52,574 nucleotides of DNA, from contig CAXHZN010000010.1 in NCBI GenBank assembly GCA_964022365.1, forward strand, positions 1 to 52,574, written 5' to 3'. Both the position numbers and the translations under genes were made by a program. Position 1 is the stretch's first letter. Every line of letters begins with the position of its first letter. Positions 20,986 through 29,567 of this stretch are shown in pieces. Origin of the DNA: CAJXJP01 sp964022365. GTDB taxonomy: Bacteria > Patescibacteriota > Gracilibacteria > BD1-5 > UBA6164. The notes under the pieces are model-generated. The model made no database searches. It was not told where the DNA came from and was given only the letters and a program-made list of their open reading frames with translations.

Positions 20986-22170
20986 ATGAGCTTTAAAACA
21001 ACAAAAATTGCTCCTAAAATTCTCTGAATTATCGATATTGGAACGTACAAAATCCGTGTAGGAATATGTACGTTCCATAATTGTGAAATGGAGCTGTTAT
21101 GATACTGAGAAAAAAGACAAAATGCAGACGATATTGTCATGCATGAATTTGTAAACCTAAAAAATGTTTGTAATAATATTGCCTGAGCAATAAAAAAAGC
21201 AGAAGATGATGCAGGTGTAAAAATACAAGATATAGTTTTAAATATTCCTTTTGATGAAATATTTTTCCAAACGAGTAAAATAAATTATATCAGAGAAAAT
21301 ATTGATAAAAATATCGATAAAAAAGAACTCAAAAAAATAATTTCAGAAACTGAAACCCAAGCACTCAAAAAACATTATAAAACCATTGCTCAAAATTCTT
21401 GATATAAGAAAAAAGATGTTCGCTTGATAATCTGATGAATTCCAGAAATTAAAGCTGATAAAAAGAAAGTAAAAAAATTAATAGATACAAATCCAGAAAA
21501 AATTTCTGTTGATTTACTTAATATATTTATTCCTGAAAATAAATATCAAAATATCCAAACCATTGCAAGATATCTCGGAAAAAATATTAAAAAAATTATT
21601 CCAAGTGAATTTGCTGTTACCAATCTCTTCCCTAAAAAGCAAGATGTTGTTATCATAGATGTGTGAAGTACTCAAACTTCGATTATCGTAAAAAAAGATA
21701 ATAAAATACTCGGAGTCAGAAAACACGCATTTTGAATAGATACTTTGATTAAAAATATTAGAAATAATTATAATAGAACAAAAATTGAGATTATTCAAAC
21801 CATAGATCAAGATATTTATGAACTCGAAAAACAACAATTTTTAGAAATATTTGAAAATATATTAATTATTTCACTCGAAGAAATAGTACAAAGTGATATT
21901 TGTCCAAGTGATTTTTTCATGATTGGATGAGGAAGTAATAAATTTTTAAGAAATTATTTATCACAACAAAATCTCAATAAAAATAATTTAAAAATCGCAA
22001 AAGAAATATCATTTATTTCTCCGAAAATTGAATTTTTTGAAAATATCGATTCTTCAAAATCAAATCTCAATATTTATGCTTTGATGATGGGAACACTTCA
22101 GTTCATTAAAAATGAAAACGATCCAATCGAAGAAAGTCTTAAATCAGCATTATTAGAAATATGAAAATAA
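20986..22170 (+). CDS. ftsA: FtsA/PilM-type actin-fold ATPase
   Basis: 394 residues. Actin-fold ATP-binding motifs are visible: phosphate-1 IIDIGTYKIRVGI near residue 14, phosphate-2 VVIIDVGSTQTSIIVKKDNK near 220, and the adenosine motif FFMIGGGSNKFLRNYL near 305. Between them is an SHS2/1C-like insert (DAGVKIQDIVLNIP onward), the hallmark of FtsA and PilM. FtsA tethers FtsZ to the membrane; PilM supports pilus assembly. The YGEKRQNADDIVMHEF and IPSEFAVTNLF blocks favour FtsA. No clear C-terminal amphipathic membrane helix is seen. It is not beside the pilus cluster, which also favours FtsA. Followed by a shared terminator. Confidence 0.75.
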
Positions 22171-22209
22171 AAAAAACCTAAGAAATATAAATTTCTTAGG
22201 TTTTTTTTA
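22171..22209. terminator. Bidirectional terminator
   Basis: AACCTAAGAAAT, loop ATA, ATTTCTTAGGTT between converging ftsA-like and ABC genes; A-run and T-run flank it. Confidence 0.9.
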
Positions 22210-22920
22210 TTTTGAATTTTCTTCAATATTTTTAATAAAGAAATCTTCTAAACTTCCTGAAATATCAGAAATTTTTGTTCCTTCTACAATTAAATCTCAT
22301 TTATGAATAATACTCACTCTATCACAAATACTTTCTACGTCAGCGAGGATATGAGTATTGAAAAATATCGTTGTTCCCTCTTGTCTAAGAGAAACCAAAA
22401 GATCTTTTACCATTTTTCTCCCGATTGGATCTAAACCACTCATTGGTTCATCTAAAAACACAAGTTTTGGTTTATTGATAATTGATTGAGCCAGACCAAC
22501 TCTTTGTAACATCCCTTTTGAATATGAATGGAGATATTTATCTGCTGCATCTTCTAGCCCAACTTTTTGTAATAATTCATCAACTCTCGCTTTGAGTGTT
22601 TCTCATTCTAATCAGAAAAATTTTCCATTAAAATTTAAAAATTCTCTCCCGGTTAAATGTTTATATAAATAGGTATTTTCTGGCATAAAACCAATTTGTT
22701 CTTTTGCTTTTTTTGTCAGACCTTTTTCTCAAAAAACAGAAATTTCTCCTGATTCTGGCTCTATTAAACCCATAATACATTTCATTGTCGTAGTTTTCCC
22801 TGCTCCATTTGGTCAAAGAAATCCATAAATTTCTCCAGCTTCAACAGAAAAACTCACATCTTTTAAAATTTCTTTTTTTGCGAGATATTTTACAATATTT
22901 TTTACTTCTAAAATTGTCAT
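22207..22920 (-). CDS. ABC transporter ATP-binding protein (ABC-2 exporter type)
   Basis: 237 residues. Walker A GPNGAGKTTT, Q-loop region MPENTYLYKHLTG, signature YSKGMLQRVGLAQ (LSGGQ variant), Walker B KLVFLDEPMSGLDP and switch H in THILADVE. The sequence is typical of CcmA/NatA-like ATPases that pair with ABC-2 permeases to export lipids, polysaccharides, peptides or drugs. No permease gene is adjacent; frr is divergent and ftsA converges, so the partner is elsewhere. Single-gene unit with a shared terminator. Confidence 0.93.
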
Positions 22921-22990
22921 TTTCACCAGGTTTAATGAATATAGTCACACGTTATAATAATTTTCTTTTTGCATTTGTAAAGTAAAAAAG

Positions 22991-23018
22991 TTGATTTTTT
23001 TGTATATTTTTATATAAT
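22991..23018 (+). promoter_or_regulatory. frr promoter
   Basis: TTGATT (22991-22996), 16-bp spacer, TATAAT (23013-23018). The rpmG promoter repeats this arrangement exactly. Confidence 0.65.
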
Positions 23019-23062
23019 CTGTGTCATAATTAATAATTATTCTTAACATTTACTATAAAATT

Positions 23063-23608
23063 ATGTTAGACTCAGCAAAACAAGCATTAGATAAAGCCGT
23101 AAGTCACTTAGATTATGAATATTCTAAATTACAATTAGGAAGAGCTAATCCTGCAATGGTAGAAGATATTTTAGTAGAATCATATGGTTCAATGCAACCT
23201 CTAAAAAATACAGCTTCTGTAACACTTATGGATTCTCAAACTCTAAGTATAAAAGCTTGGGATAAAACAGTTTTACACTCAATTGCAAAAGCTATTACTG
23301 ATTCAGGTTTAGGGTTAAATCCTCAATCAATGGCTGATTCTATCATGATTAAAGTTCCTGCTTTAACAGAAGAAAGAAGAAAAGAAATAGCAAAAATTGC
23401 TAAAAAAATGTTAGAAGAAGGAAAAATCTCAATCAGAAATGTGAGAGCTGATGAAATGAAAAAAATCAAAAAAGCAGAAGATAATAAAGAAATTTCTGAA
23501 GACGAAAGAAAAGACTTCGAAGAAGATTTACAAAAAATGATTGAAACTGCAAATAAAACAGCTGATGAACATTTCAAAAACAAAGAAGCTGATATTATGA
23601 AAATATAA
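23063..23608 (+). CDS. frr: Ribosome recycling factor
   Basis: 181 residues, full length. It splits post-termination ribosomes together with EF-G. Three-helix domain I and beta domain II are recognisable: LQLGRANPAMVEDILVESYG (the conserved GRANP), then ASVTLMDSQTLSIKAWDKTV, then SIMIKVPALTEERRKEIAKI, and the C-terminal helix VRADEMKKIKKAEDNKEISE. No TGA occurs in this gene. No SD before the ATG, so initiation must be SD-independent. Confidence 0.97.
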   Translation: MLDSAKQALDKAVSHLDYEYSKLQLGRANPAMVEDILVESYGSMQPLKNTASVTLMDSQTLSIKAWDKTVLHSIAKAITDSGLGLNPQSMADSIMIKVPALTEERRKEIAKIAKKMLEEGKISIRNVRADEMKKIKKAEDNKEISEDERKDFEEDLQKMIETANKTADEHFKNKEADIMKI

Positions 23609-23676
23609 TATCTAAAATAAAATTATTTTTCAAAATATTTGATTCTCTATATTTAAAAGAAAAATATTAAAAAAAC

Positions 23677-23704
23677 TTGATTAATATAATAATTTTTATA
23701 TAAT
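23677..23704 (+). promoter_or_regulatory. rpmG promoter
   Basis: TTGATT (23677-23682), 16-bp spacer, TATAAT (23699-23704), the same as for frr. The leader of about 70 bases is A/T only, without an SD. Confidence 0.65.
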
Positions 23705-23779
23705 CTCGCAGTAATTTCTATTTTTTTCAAGGAAATAGAAAAAATAAAAAACAATTTAATACATTAATTTTAAACCAAG

Positions 23780-23962
23780 ATGGCTAAAGGTAAAAGAACA
23801 TATGTAGCATTCTACTCAACAGAAACTGGAAACATGGTTCACATGTCAAATATTCAAAAAAAGAATTTTGAAGCAGGAACAAAAGGTCCTACTCTGAGAA
23901 AATACAATAAAATGACAAAAAAACACGAAGTGTTAAAAATGAAAGAAATTAAAAAAGGATAA
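23780..23962 (+). CDS. rpmG: 50S ribosomal protein bL33
   Basis: 60 residues: MAKGKRTYVAFYSTETGNMV, then a GPTLRKYNKMTKKHEVLKMK core that matches the L33 pattern of LxLRKYxxxxxKHxxxxE. The zinc-binding cysteines of some L33 forms are absent, so it is the Cys-free type. The stop codon lies in the terminator stem. Monocistronic. Confidence 0.85.
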   Translation: MAKGKRTYVAFYSTETGNMVHMSNIQKKNFEAGTKGPTLRKYNKMTKKHEVLKMKEIKKG

Positions 23963-23983
23963 TCGAAAGATTATCTTTTTTTT
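23957..23983 (+). terminator. rpmG terminator
   Basis: GATAATC, loop GAAA, GATTATC, then eight T; the rpmG TAA is inside the stem. Confidence 0.9.
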
Positions 23984-24000
23984 CGAAAAAATATTTTATA

Positions 24001-24034
24001 AAAAAAAGCATAAATAATAATTTATGCTTTTTTT
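24001..24034. terminator. Terminator of yebC-like gene
   Basis: GCATAAAT, loop AATA, ATTTATGC with A-run and T-run on both sides; works for the leftward gene ending at 24036. Confidence 0.88.
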
Positions 24035-24035
24035 A

Positions 24036-24806
24036 TTACGTTCTAAATGTATTTTTTTCAATAAATGCATCCACTTCTGCTGAAAGTTCATCTGAAATAA
24101 TTTCATTCGTAGAAACTTGAGATACATCTTCATCTCAATCTAATGCTTCCATCATTTTTTTGAATTGTAATACTTTATCAAAATCATCCAACTCTATTTC
24201 ATTATCTGGAACATAATCAACTTTTGACTCCATCAATTCGATTTCTTTATCTTCGAAAAAATGTTCCACTTCATGAAAATCTTCTAAAGATGTTAATATT
24301 TTAATATAATTTTCATCTGAAATAATATCTTCAGCTGCCGTTTCAAAAACAAGCTCTTCTATTACTCCATATTCATATTTTTTTGGATCTATGAATATAA
24401 CTCATTTCCTATGAAACATCCATGAAACTGCCCCATTTTCACCCATATTTCCACCAAATTTTGAAAATGCATGACGAATATTTGAAACCGTTCTATTTTT
24501 GTTATCTGTGAGAGTCGTCACCATAACAGCGACTCCACCTGGAGCATATCATTCATAGGTAATTTCTAAAATTTGAGCTGCATCTTTGTCTTCTCAAGTT
24601 CATTTTTTAATGGCTCTGTCGATTGTATCGTTTGGCACTCCTGCTTTTCTGGCTTTATGAACTGCAGTATGAAGCGATGGATTACTATCAATATCTCATC
24701 ATTTTTGTGCTGCAATAGCTATTAATTTTGCATGAATCGAAAATACTTTTCCTTTCGCTGCGTTCACTACATTTTTTCTTTGTTGTACAACTGGTCCTCT
24801 TCCCAT
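24036..24806 (-). CDS. yebC: YebC/PmpR family (TACO1-like) protein
   Basis: 256 residues. Family motifs in order: HAKLIAIAAQKGGDIDSNPS, VHKARKAGVPNDTIDRAIKK, GTGEDKDAAQILEITYEGYA, PGGVAVMVTTLTDNKNRTVS, IRHAFSKFGGNMGENGAVSW. Members act as translation factors for difficult peptide stretches or as transcriptional regulators. The start MGRGPVVQQRKN differs from the usual MAGHSKW. The C-terminal part is longer and more acidic than usual. Conserved glycines are TGA (QKGGD, YEGYAPGG). Convergent with rpmG. Confidence 0.93.
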
Positions 24807-24875
24807 AATTTTTTTATAAATAATAATTTATATAAATTTATCTATTTTGGCTCTATTGTCAAAGAAAATAATTTT

Positions 24876-24902
24876 TTGACAAGCAAATTATTTTAATATA
24901 AT
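24876..24902 (+). promoter_or_regulatory. Consensus promoter of the 24947 gene
   Basis: TTGACA (24876-24881) and TATAAT (24897-24902) with a 15-bp spacer. Both hexamers are perfect sigma-70 consensus. Confidence 0.6.
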
Positions 24903-24946
24903 AACTCTACTTTTTTTAAAATAATACAAAAATAATAGGGATGTAA

Positions 24947-25261
24947 ATGAAGTTTATTTTGTCAGTATGGATATATTTATTATCTTTTAGTTGCCAAGCT
25001 TTAGAGATTGATAAACATACCACTACTTTCATTCTCCAACAAATAGGAATAAATCAACATAATATTAATCTACAAGAAATAGCTTGGAATAGTGATCCTG
25101 AGTATGCAAACACAATCCATATTTATTATTATGATACCATTTTAGGTTCTCTTAAATATGATTGTCAGAGAAAAAAAGTGTATTATTTTTTAGATAATAC
25201 TGTAAAAATTAAATTTATAAGTTTTTCTGCAGAAATTCTTATTGAATCAATTTGTGAGTAA
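24947..25261 (+). CDS. Small secreted protein, possibly of foreign origin
   Basis: 104 residues. Signal peptide MKFILSVWIYLLSFSCQA, cut probably after QA. The mature part (LEIDKHTTTFILQQIGINQH onward) has a DPEYANTIHIYYYD block and a C-terminal cysteine. It has a perfect-consensus promoter, AGGG five bases before the ATG, and a GC-rich terminator (ACCGGC...GCCGGT) unlike the AT-rich native ones. Both of its glycines use GGN and there is no TGA, but two codons prove little. Together the signals suggest recent transfer, perhaps from a proteobacterium. No family recognised. Confidence 0.65.
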   Translation: MKFILSVWIYLLSFSCQALEIDKHTTTFILQQIGINQHNINLQEIAWNSDPEYANTIHIYYYDTILGSLKYDCQRKKVYYFLDNTVKIKFISFSAEILIESICE

Positions 25262-25287
25262 AAAAACCGGCTTAGGCCGGTTTTTTT
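25261..25287. terminator. GC-rich bidirectional terminator
   Basis: AACCGGC, loop TTAG, GCCGGTT with A- and T-runs. It is clearly richer in G+C than most terminators here and lies between converging genes. Confidence 0.9.
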
Positions 25288-25292
25288 CATGC

Positions 25293-26675
25293 TTACAAGT
25301 TTTTGAGCATTTCTCTGAACCATAATTTTTCTCCAAATAAATATGTGAGATCATAATGAGTTCTTTCAATGTTAATAGACCTATCAAATTCAGCTTTTGC
25401 ATCGATCTTTGCGTCATTTAAGACCTGTGTTATCTTTTGCAGCTTTTGGTTGTAATTTCTCCCTCTGGTTGGAAATTTGACTGTTTGAATATTTTCAAAT
25501 TGAGAGAAAAATAAATATGTATATAAATTTAAATTATCTCACTTTGAATAAAAACTTGCTAATTCTTGGGCTTTGAGTTTTGCTTCTCCTCAAACATTTT
25601 TTACTTTTTGAATATTATATTCCATTGCTGATTTTATATTTTGTTCTAGCTCTGATTTTAGATCAACTAAAGCAGATAATTTTTTCTCATCAAAATTATT
25701 TTTATCTTGATTTTGTAAAATAAATTTTACTGCTTTAAAAAATATTAAAATATTTTTATTTCTCTGATGACTCATCGGTTTCATCGCGTCGACAAATAAA
25801 TCCACTCTTTTTGCATTTTTATTCACCAGTTGAAATAATTTCTCAAGTAATCCTTCACTATCAGCCAATCAAATATCTAAAGCTAAAAATATATCTTCGA
25901 TTTGTTCAAAAATATCTTTGTAAGAATCATCTAATTCTTCGATTTTTTGTTGATTTGAAAGATCTTGATTTTGTAATATTTTTTTAAAATCTGGTCTAAA
26001 TCTTTTTTTTGTTACTAAATCGTTTACCACAATCGTACAAATATCTTTTGCTCCATATTTATGTTCCGCGAAACAAAGACCATTATTATAACGACAGAAA
26101 TCTCATTCTCAAAACACCTCAAATTCTACTTTTGGAAATGTCGTAACAATATTTTCAATTTCTTTGAGCGTTACCTCACGAGATAAAATCACTTTATTAA
26201 TTTCATAATTATCTAAATAAAAAGAAATTGCTTGAGTATTATAGGCTGCCAAAATAGTAGAAATATTTATTTTCCCAGCATAGTTAATAGATTTTAAATA
26301 TTCTAAAATCGTAATATTTCCACAAATAATCCCGTCAATATTTATACTTTGAAATTCTTCGACCATTTGAATAATTAGATCAAATGTTTCATCGGTATAA
26401 TACCACGCATTGAGATTAATAAACACTTCTAAGTTATGTTTATGAACTTCGTGGACAATGGCTTTAAGAGTTTCGAAATCTGTAATTTGTTCGTGTTCTG
26501 AAAATCTCCCATTTGGACTCACTTCGAAACCAAATTTATCTGACCAATATGGTGGATTATAGCCCGTAAAAAATTCAGTTGCTCATCAATCAACTAACGT
26601 TTGAATATATTTTTCAACATCTTTTGCATTTTTTCATTTCGTAGCAAAACCAAGTCACACTATCTTTTTAAACAT
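25293..26675 (-). CDS. Peptidase U32 family protein
   Basis: 460 residues. TIM-barrel-like start (VDGGATEFFTGYNPPYWSDK; GRFSEHEQITDFETLKAIVH) and the repeated beta-alpha pattern of the U32 family (DGIICGNITILEYLKSINYA; YEINKVILSREVTLKEIENI). The signature VEFEVFGEGDFCRYNNGLCF is a relaxed form of the U32 motif, retaining two cysteines. U32 proteins include collagenase-like proteases and tRNA/ubiquinone hydroxylation factors (YhbU/YhbV, YegQ/TrhP), so peptidase activity should not be assumed. An additional helical C-terminal region follows. Leader 26676-26770 contains a hairpin. Confidence 0.82.
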
Positions 26676-26714
26676 ATTTTTATTAATTTACTCCTAATAT
26701 TTATAATCCATGAG

Positions 26715-26756
26715 TATTTCAGACAGCTTCCTTTGACAAAGGAAGTCCTTGAAATA
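26715..26756. other. Two-tier hairpin in the leader of the U32 gene
   Basis: TATTTCA (26715-26721) pairs with TGAAATA (26750-26756). Inside, CTTCCTTT (26727-26734) pairs with AAAGGAAG (26738-26745) over a GAC loop. There is no T-run. It lies 40 bases before the U32 start on the minus strand, so it would sit in the 5' leader. Function unknown. Confidence 0.6.
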
Positions 26757-26797
26757 GATTCGTATTAAAATTCCCTTCTAGTATATTTATAAATAAC

Positions 26798-26833
26798 AAA
26801 AAAACCAAACAAATATTTATGTTTGGTTTTTTT
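26798..26833 (-). terminator. rpsU terminator
   Basis: AAAAAAACCAAACA and TGTTTGGTTTTTTT around an 8-base loop. Confidence 0.9.
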
Positions 26834-26864
26834 GTTTTTGCATTATCGCTACAAAAAGATTCGA

Positions 26865-27065
26865 TTAAAAGTAAACTTTCGTATTTAACATTCTGTAATG
26901 TTCTCTAACAATAGCTTTTTCTCTTAATTTCTTATTTGAAGGTTTCCCTACTGCGTATCTTTCAGTTTTAATTTTGTTGGCTATTCTTGATTGGAAAAAT
27001 AATTTTTTATATCTTAAAATTAGTTTTTCATTCGTTTCACCTTCATTTCTAACAGCGTAAATCAT
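26865..27065 (-). CDS. rpsU: 30S ribosomal protein bS21
   Basis: 66 residues from the ATG at 27063-27065. Pattern matches bS21: basic, helical, EGETNEKLILRYKKLFFQSR then VGKPSNKKLREKAIVREHYR. bS21 sits beside the 3' end of 16S rRNA near the anti-SD. The start is fixed by a perfect SD, AAGGAGGT, which ends 7 bases before the ATG. A TTG further upstream (27084-27086) would place the SD inside the coding region and is rejected. It is the only native gene in the window where I see a strong SD. The leader has its own promoter and a 5' hairpin. Autogenous control is discussed in the findings. Confidence 0.92.
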   Translation of the reverse strand: MIYAVRNEGETNEKLILRYKKLFFQSRIANKIKTERYAVGKPSNKKLREKAIVREHYRMLNTKVYF

Positions 27066-27072
27066 GCGTTCT

Positions 27073-27080
27073 ACCTCCTT
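27073..27080 (-). promoter_or_regulatory. Strong Shine-Dalgarno sequence of rpsU
   Basis: AAGGAGGT on the minus strand, 7 bases from the ATG; eight bases complementary to the usual 16S anti-SD. It decides the rpsU start. Confidence 0.85.
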
Positions 27081-27102
27081 AGGCAAAATTAGTATTAATA
27101 AA

Positions 27103-27156
27103 TTGTAGATTCCTCTACAAGTGCAAAAATTTTATTTATTAATTTTCATTTGTCAA
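27103..27156 (-). promoter_or_regulatory. rpsU promoter and 5' leader hairpin
   Basis: On the minus strand TTGACA (27151-27156), 16-bp spacer, TAAAAT (27129-27134), with a predicted start near 27122. The transcript would begin almost at once with the hairpin TTGTAGA-GGAA-TCTACAA (27103-27120), whose loop is a GNRA-type tetraloop. The 22 or so bases from it to the SD are A/T rich and unpaired. Confidence 0.6.
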
Positions 27157-27208
27157 AACAAAATTCCCCGTTATATTTAGAGTCAAATTATAACAAATAA
27201 ATATATTT

Positions 27209-27550
27209 ATGAATAACGAAAGATTAAAAAGATTAGAAAGTGTTGCCAGAGAACTTGTTACGAATTATATTTTCCAAGAAATGGGTGAAGAAGCTCTTGA
27301 ATTTTGATTAATAACAGTTACTGGAATTAAAATTAGTAGTGATCTATCATACTTAGATGTTTTTGTAAGTTGTTTTAATAAAAAAGACGAACTAACAAAA
27401 ACTATGGCAAAACATGCTCATGATGTTCAAAGAAAATTCAACAAAGCAGTTGCAGTAAGAAAATTACCAAAACTTCGTTTTCGTTATGACGATTCATGAG
27501 CCATTTGAGAAGAAATTACCAATACAATAAATTCACTTGATATTAAATAG
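27209..27550 (+). CDS. rbfA: Ribosome-binding factor A
   Basis: 113 residues. A KH-like small-subunit maturation factor. Start ERLKRLESVARELVTNYIFQ, core LITVTGIKISSDLSYLDVFV, then HDVQRKFNKAVAVRKLPKLR and FRYDDSGAIGEEI, matching RbfA order and length. TGA glycines at EFGLITVTG and DSGAIGEE. It begins 9 bases before the ftsQ-like gene start region ends the spacer, so the two are co-transcribed. Divergent from rpsU, grouping two small-subunit genes around one 143-base control region. Confidence 0.9.
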
Positions 27551-27558
27551 AATACATT

Positions 27559-28500
27559 ATGAGAAAATATTTTCAAAAATATATAAATCAAATAAAAAAT
27601 TTCAAAAAAAAGAGAAATAAAAGACCACAATCTGTAACACTGCATGATAGACAAAAAGACAATTATAAATGTAAAAGAAAGCAACTGGCTATTCGATTTA
27701 ATTCTCTCTACAGAATAAAAGGAATTTTTCAGTATAAATGAATCATCATAAGTGTCTTTTCAATGATGTTAGTTGCACTGATTGTATTTTTACTCTATTG
27801 ACCAATATATACAGTCAAATTTATAAATATTATTCGTCAAGATAGTATTACCAGCATAGATTTAGCATATAATGCTCTAAGTGATGTTCGTGGGAAAAGA
27901 CTCTTTGAGATCGAAGAATCAAATATAAAGAAAAAGCTTTTAGATTATCAAAATAATATTGATTATGTTGATGTAGACATAAATTTTCCAAATACATTAG
28001 AAATTTATATTCTTTCATATCCAATATTTTTTCAAACTACGATTGAAGAAAAAAATTTTTATATATCTCAAAATGGTTCTTTGATTCCAGGAAAACCAAA
28101 TGAAGAATATAAAAATATTATTCTCAAAAATTGACTCCAAACAAATATTTTTCCTGATTATAAAAAATTCTTTGATCAAAAAAATATGGAAAATATTTAT
28201 GAAGCTATTGCTTATTTCGAGCAAAATATCGTTTGAAGTAAAATCAAAAATATACTCTATTATGAAATTGAAAAAGAAGTTCATTTTGAGCTAGAAAATG
28301 ATAATATTATCATGTTTACTTTAGAAAAAGATTTAAAACAACAAATTAAAAAAACAGCTATTTTCCATGCTGAGCATAGAGAAATAACTGATGATGGATT
28401 AATATATTTAGACATGAGAGTCACAAATAAAGTATTTTATTGTGATAATGAAACCACTAACCAATGTAATAATAATTTAAAAAAGATTTATCCTCAGTAG
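27559..28500 (+). CDS. ftsQ: FtsQ/DivIB-like POTRA-domain protein
   Basis: 313 residues. A basic cytoplasmic tail (about 60 residues, KNFKKKRNKRPQSVTLHDRQ), one membrane span at about 62-85 (IIISVFSMMLVALIVFLLYG), then a POTRA-like domain (YNALSDVRGKRLFEIEESNI and VDVDINFPNTLEIYILSYPI). The remainder is beta-rich with YISQNGSLIPG, recalling the FtsQ beta domain. FtsQ links early and late divisome proteins outside the membrane. It follows rbfA by 8 bases. Its last codons overlap those of the opposite-strand ATPase gene inside a shared terminator. Assignment rests on architecture and motif style, not on a search. Confidence 0.72.
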
Positions 28501-28514
28501 GATAAATCTTTTTT
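28479..28514. terminator. Bidirectional terminator shared by two overlapping coding ends
   Basis: AAAGATTTATCC (28482-28493), loop TCAGTA, GGATAAATCTTT (28500-28511). It encodes the C-terminus of ftsQ on one strand and of the ATPase gene on the other. Confidence 0.9.
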
Positions 28515-29021
28515 AAATCATACGATAAGTCATCATTTTTCAGCATCTTGAAAATATAATTCATCAACTATATTTACAATTATTAAAAATAATCCTCTTC
28601 CACGAATGGAATTGTGTTTAGTAAAATCAATTTGTGATCTTTTATTTTTACATTCATTCATTTGTTCTGCAGATTTTGCTGTTTTTCCATTTCATGAATC
28701 TTGCACTTGAATGTCTAAGTAAATATTATCATTGGTCTTATTAATTTTCATTCTTAATACATTTGTATCCCCAGGTTTACTTCCATGTTCAATGGCATTG
28801 TTATTCATCTCATCACACGCTAAAATATAACGTGATATATCTTTTTGATTCAGTTGAAATGATTTCAAAATATATTCCACACAATCTCTTAAAATTTTTG
28901 CATTTTTAAAATCACTCTTATAAACAAATTCTAATGAAGCTGTTTGTGAAGTGATATAATTATCAAGATCAGTGAGTGAAAAATTATCTCACTGCGTATA
29001 GTTGATAGAAATTGTATGCAT
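28488..29021 (-). CDS. Anti-sigma-type HATPase (RsbW/SpoIIAB-like)
   Basis: 177 residues. GHKL-type ATP-binding fold: N-box YILACDEMNNNAIEHGSKPG near residue 75, G1 box VQDSGNGKTA, G2 box SIRGRGLFLIIVNIVDEL. No histidine-kinase dimerisation domain is present, so it is the short anti-sigma/switch-kinase type that phosphorylates an anti-sigma antagonist or binds a sigma factor. Neither partner is adjacent. TGA codes Gly in the nucleotide-binding boxes (DSGNG). Ends by overlapping ftsQ by 13 bases on the other strand. Confidence 0.87.
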
Positions 29022-29076
29022 AAGCGAAAATCTAAAAGTAATCTATATAATTATACTCTTTTTAAAATGATAATGC

Positions 29077-29114
29077 AAAAAAAAACACATTTTATAAAAT
29101 AAAATGTGTTTTTT
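29077..29114 (-). terminator. HU gene terminator
   Basis: AACACATTTTAT and its complement AAAATGTGTT with A- and T-runs. Confidence 0.85.
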
Positions 29115-29129
29115 AGAAAATGCTTATTA

Positions 29130-29402
29130 TTATCTAACAGCTTCTTTTAATGTTTTACCAGCTCTAAATACAGGTGATTTCATCGCAGGAATTTGGATAG
29201 ATTCTCCAGTTCTTGGATTTACACCGTTTCTAGCAGCTCTTTCAGAAACTTTGAAAGCACCGAAACCAGTAATATTAACTTCACTACCTCCTTTTAATTC
29301 AGAAGTAATTACGTCGATCATAGAAGCTAAAGCTTTAGATACTGCGTCTTGAGATAGTCCCGCGTCTGCAGCAACTGCTTTAATAAAATCTGCTTTTTTC
29401 AT
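29130..29402 (-). CDS. hup: HU-family DNA-binding protein
   Basis: 90 residues, the exact HU length. MKKADFIKAVAADAGLSQDA, dimer helix LASMIDVITSELKGGSEVNI, the conserved GFGAFKVSERAARNGVNPRT and the arm end ESIQIPAMKSPVFRAGKTLK. It bends DNA and organises the nucleoid. Every glycine is GGN, as in highly expressed frr. The start is the ATG at 29400-29402; an upstream TTG is rejected. No SD. Confidence 0.96.
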   Translation of the reverse strand: MKKADFIKAVAADAGLSQDAVSKALASMIDVITSELKGGSEVNITGFGAFKVSERAARNGVNPRTGESIQIPAMKSPVFRAGKTLKEAVR

Positions 29403-29526
29403 AAACAAAAAATTAGTTATTAATAAAATAACAAAGCTATACTAGCAGATTTTTTTTTCTTTGCAAATTTTTTTTTGAATTTTTTTATTTTTTTCTGCTA
29501 TTTTAAGGGAAAAGTTTTTTAAAAAT

Positions 29527-29560
29527 AAAAAGAAATGGCTAATTAGAGCCATTTCTTTTT
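29527..29560 (-). terminator. Terminator of the pilus operon
   Basis: AAAAGAAATGGCT, loop AATTAG, AGCCATTTCTTTT and T-run, just past the last pilus gene. Confidence 0.88.
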
Positions 29561-29567
29561 ATTTTAT

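Noticed and set aside
26715..26756. Mobile element remnant
   Set aside because: Only one copy of the hairpin is seen, with no target duplication or transposase.
27066..27086. Longer rpsU start at TTG
   Set aside because: It would put the perfect SD inside the gene; bS21 proteins begin near the ATG at 27065.
29104..29352. Plus-strand ORF opposite hup
   Set aside because: Shadow of the clearly recognised HU gene.
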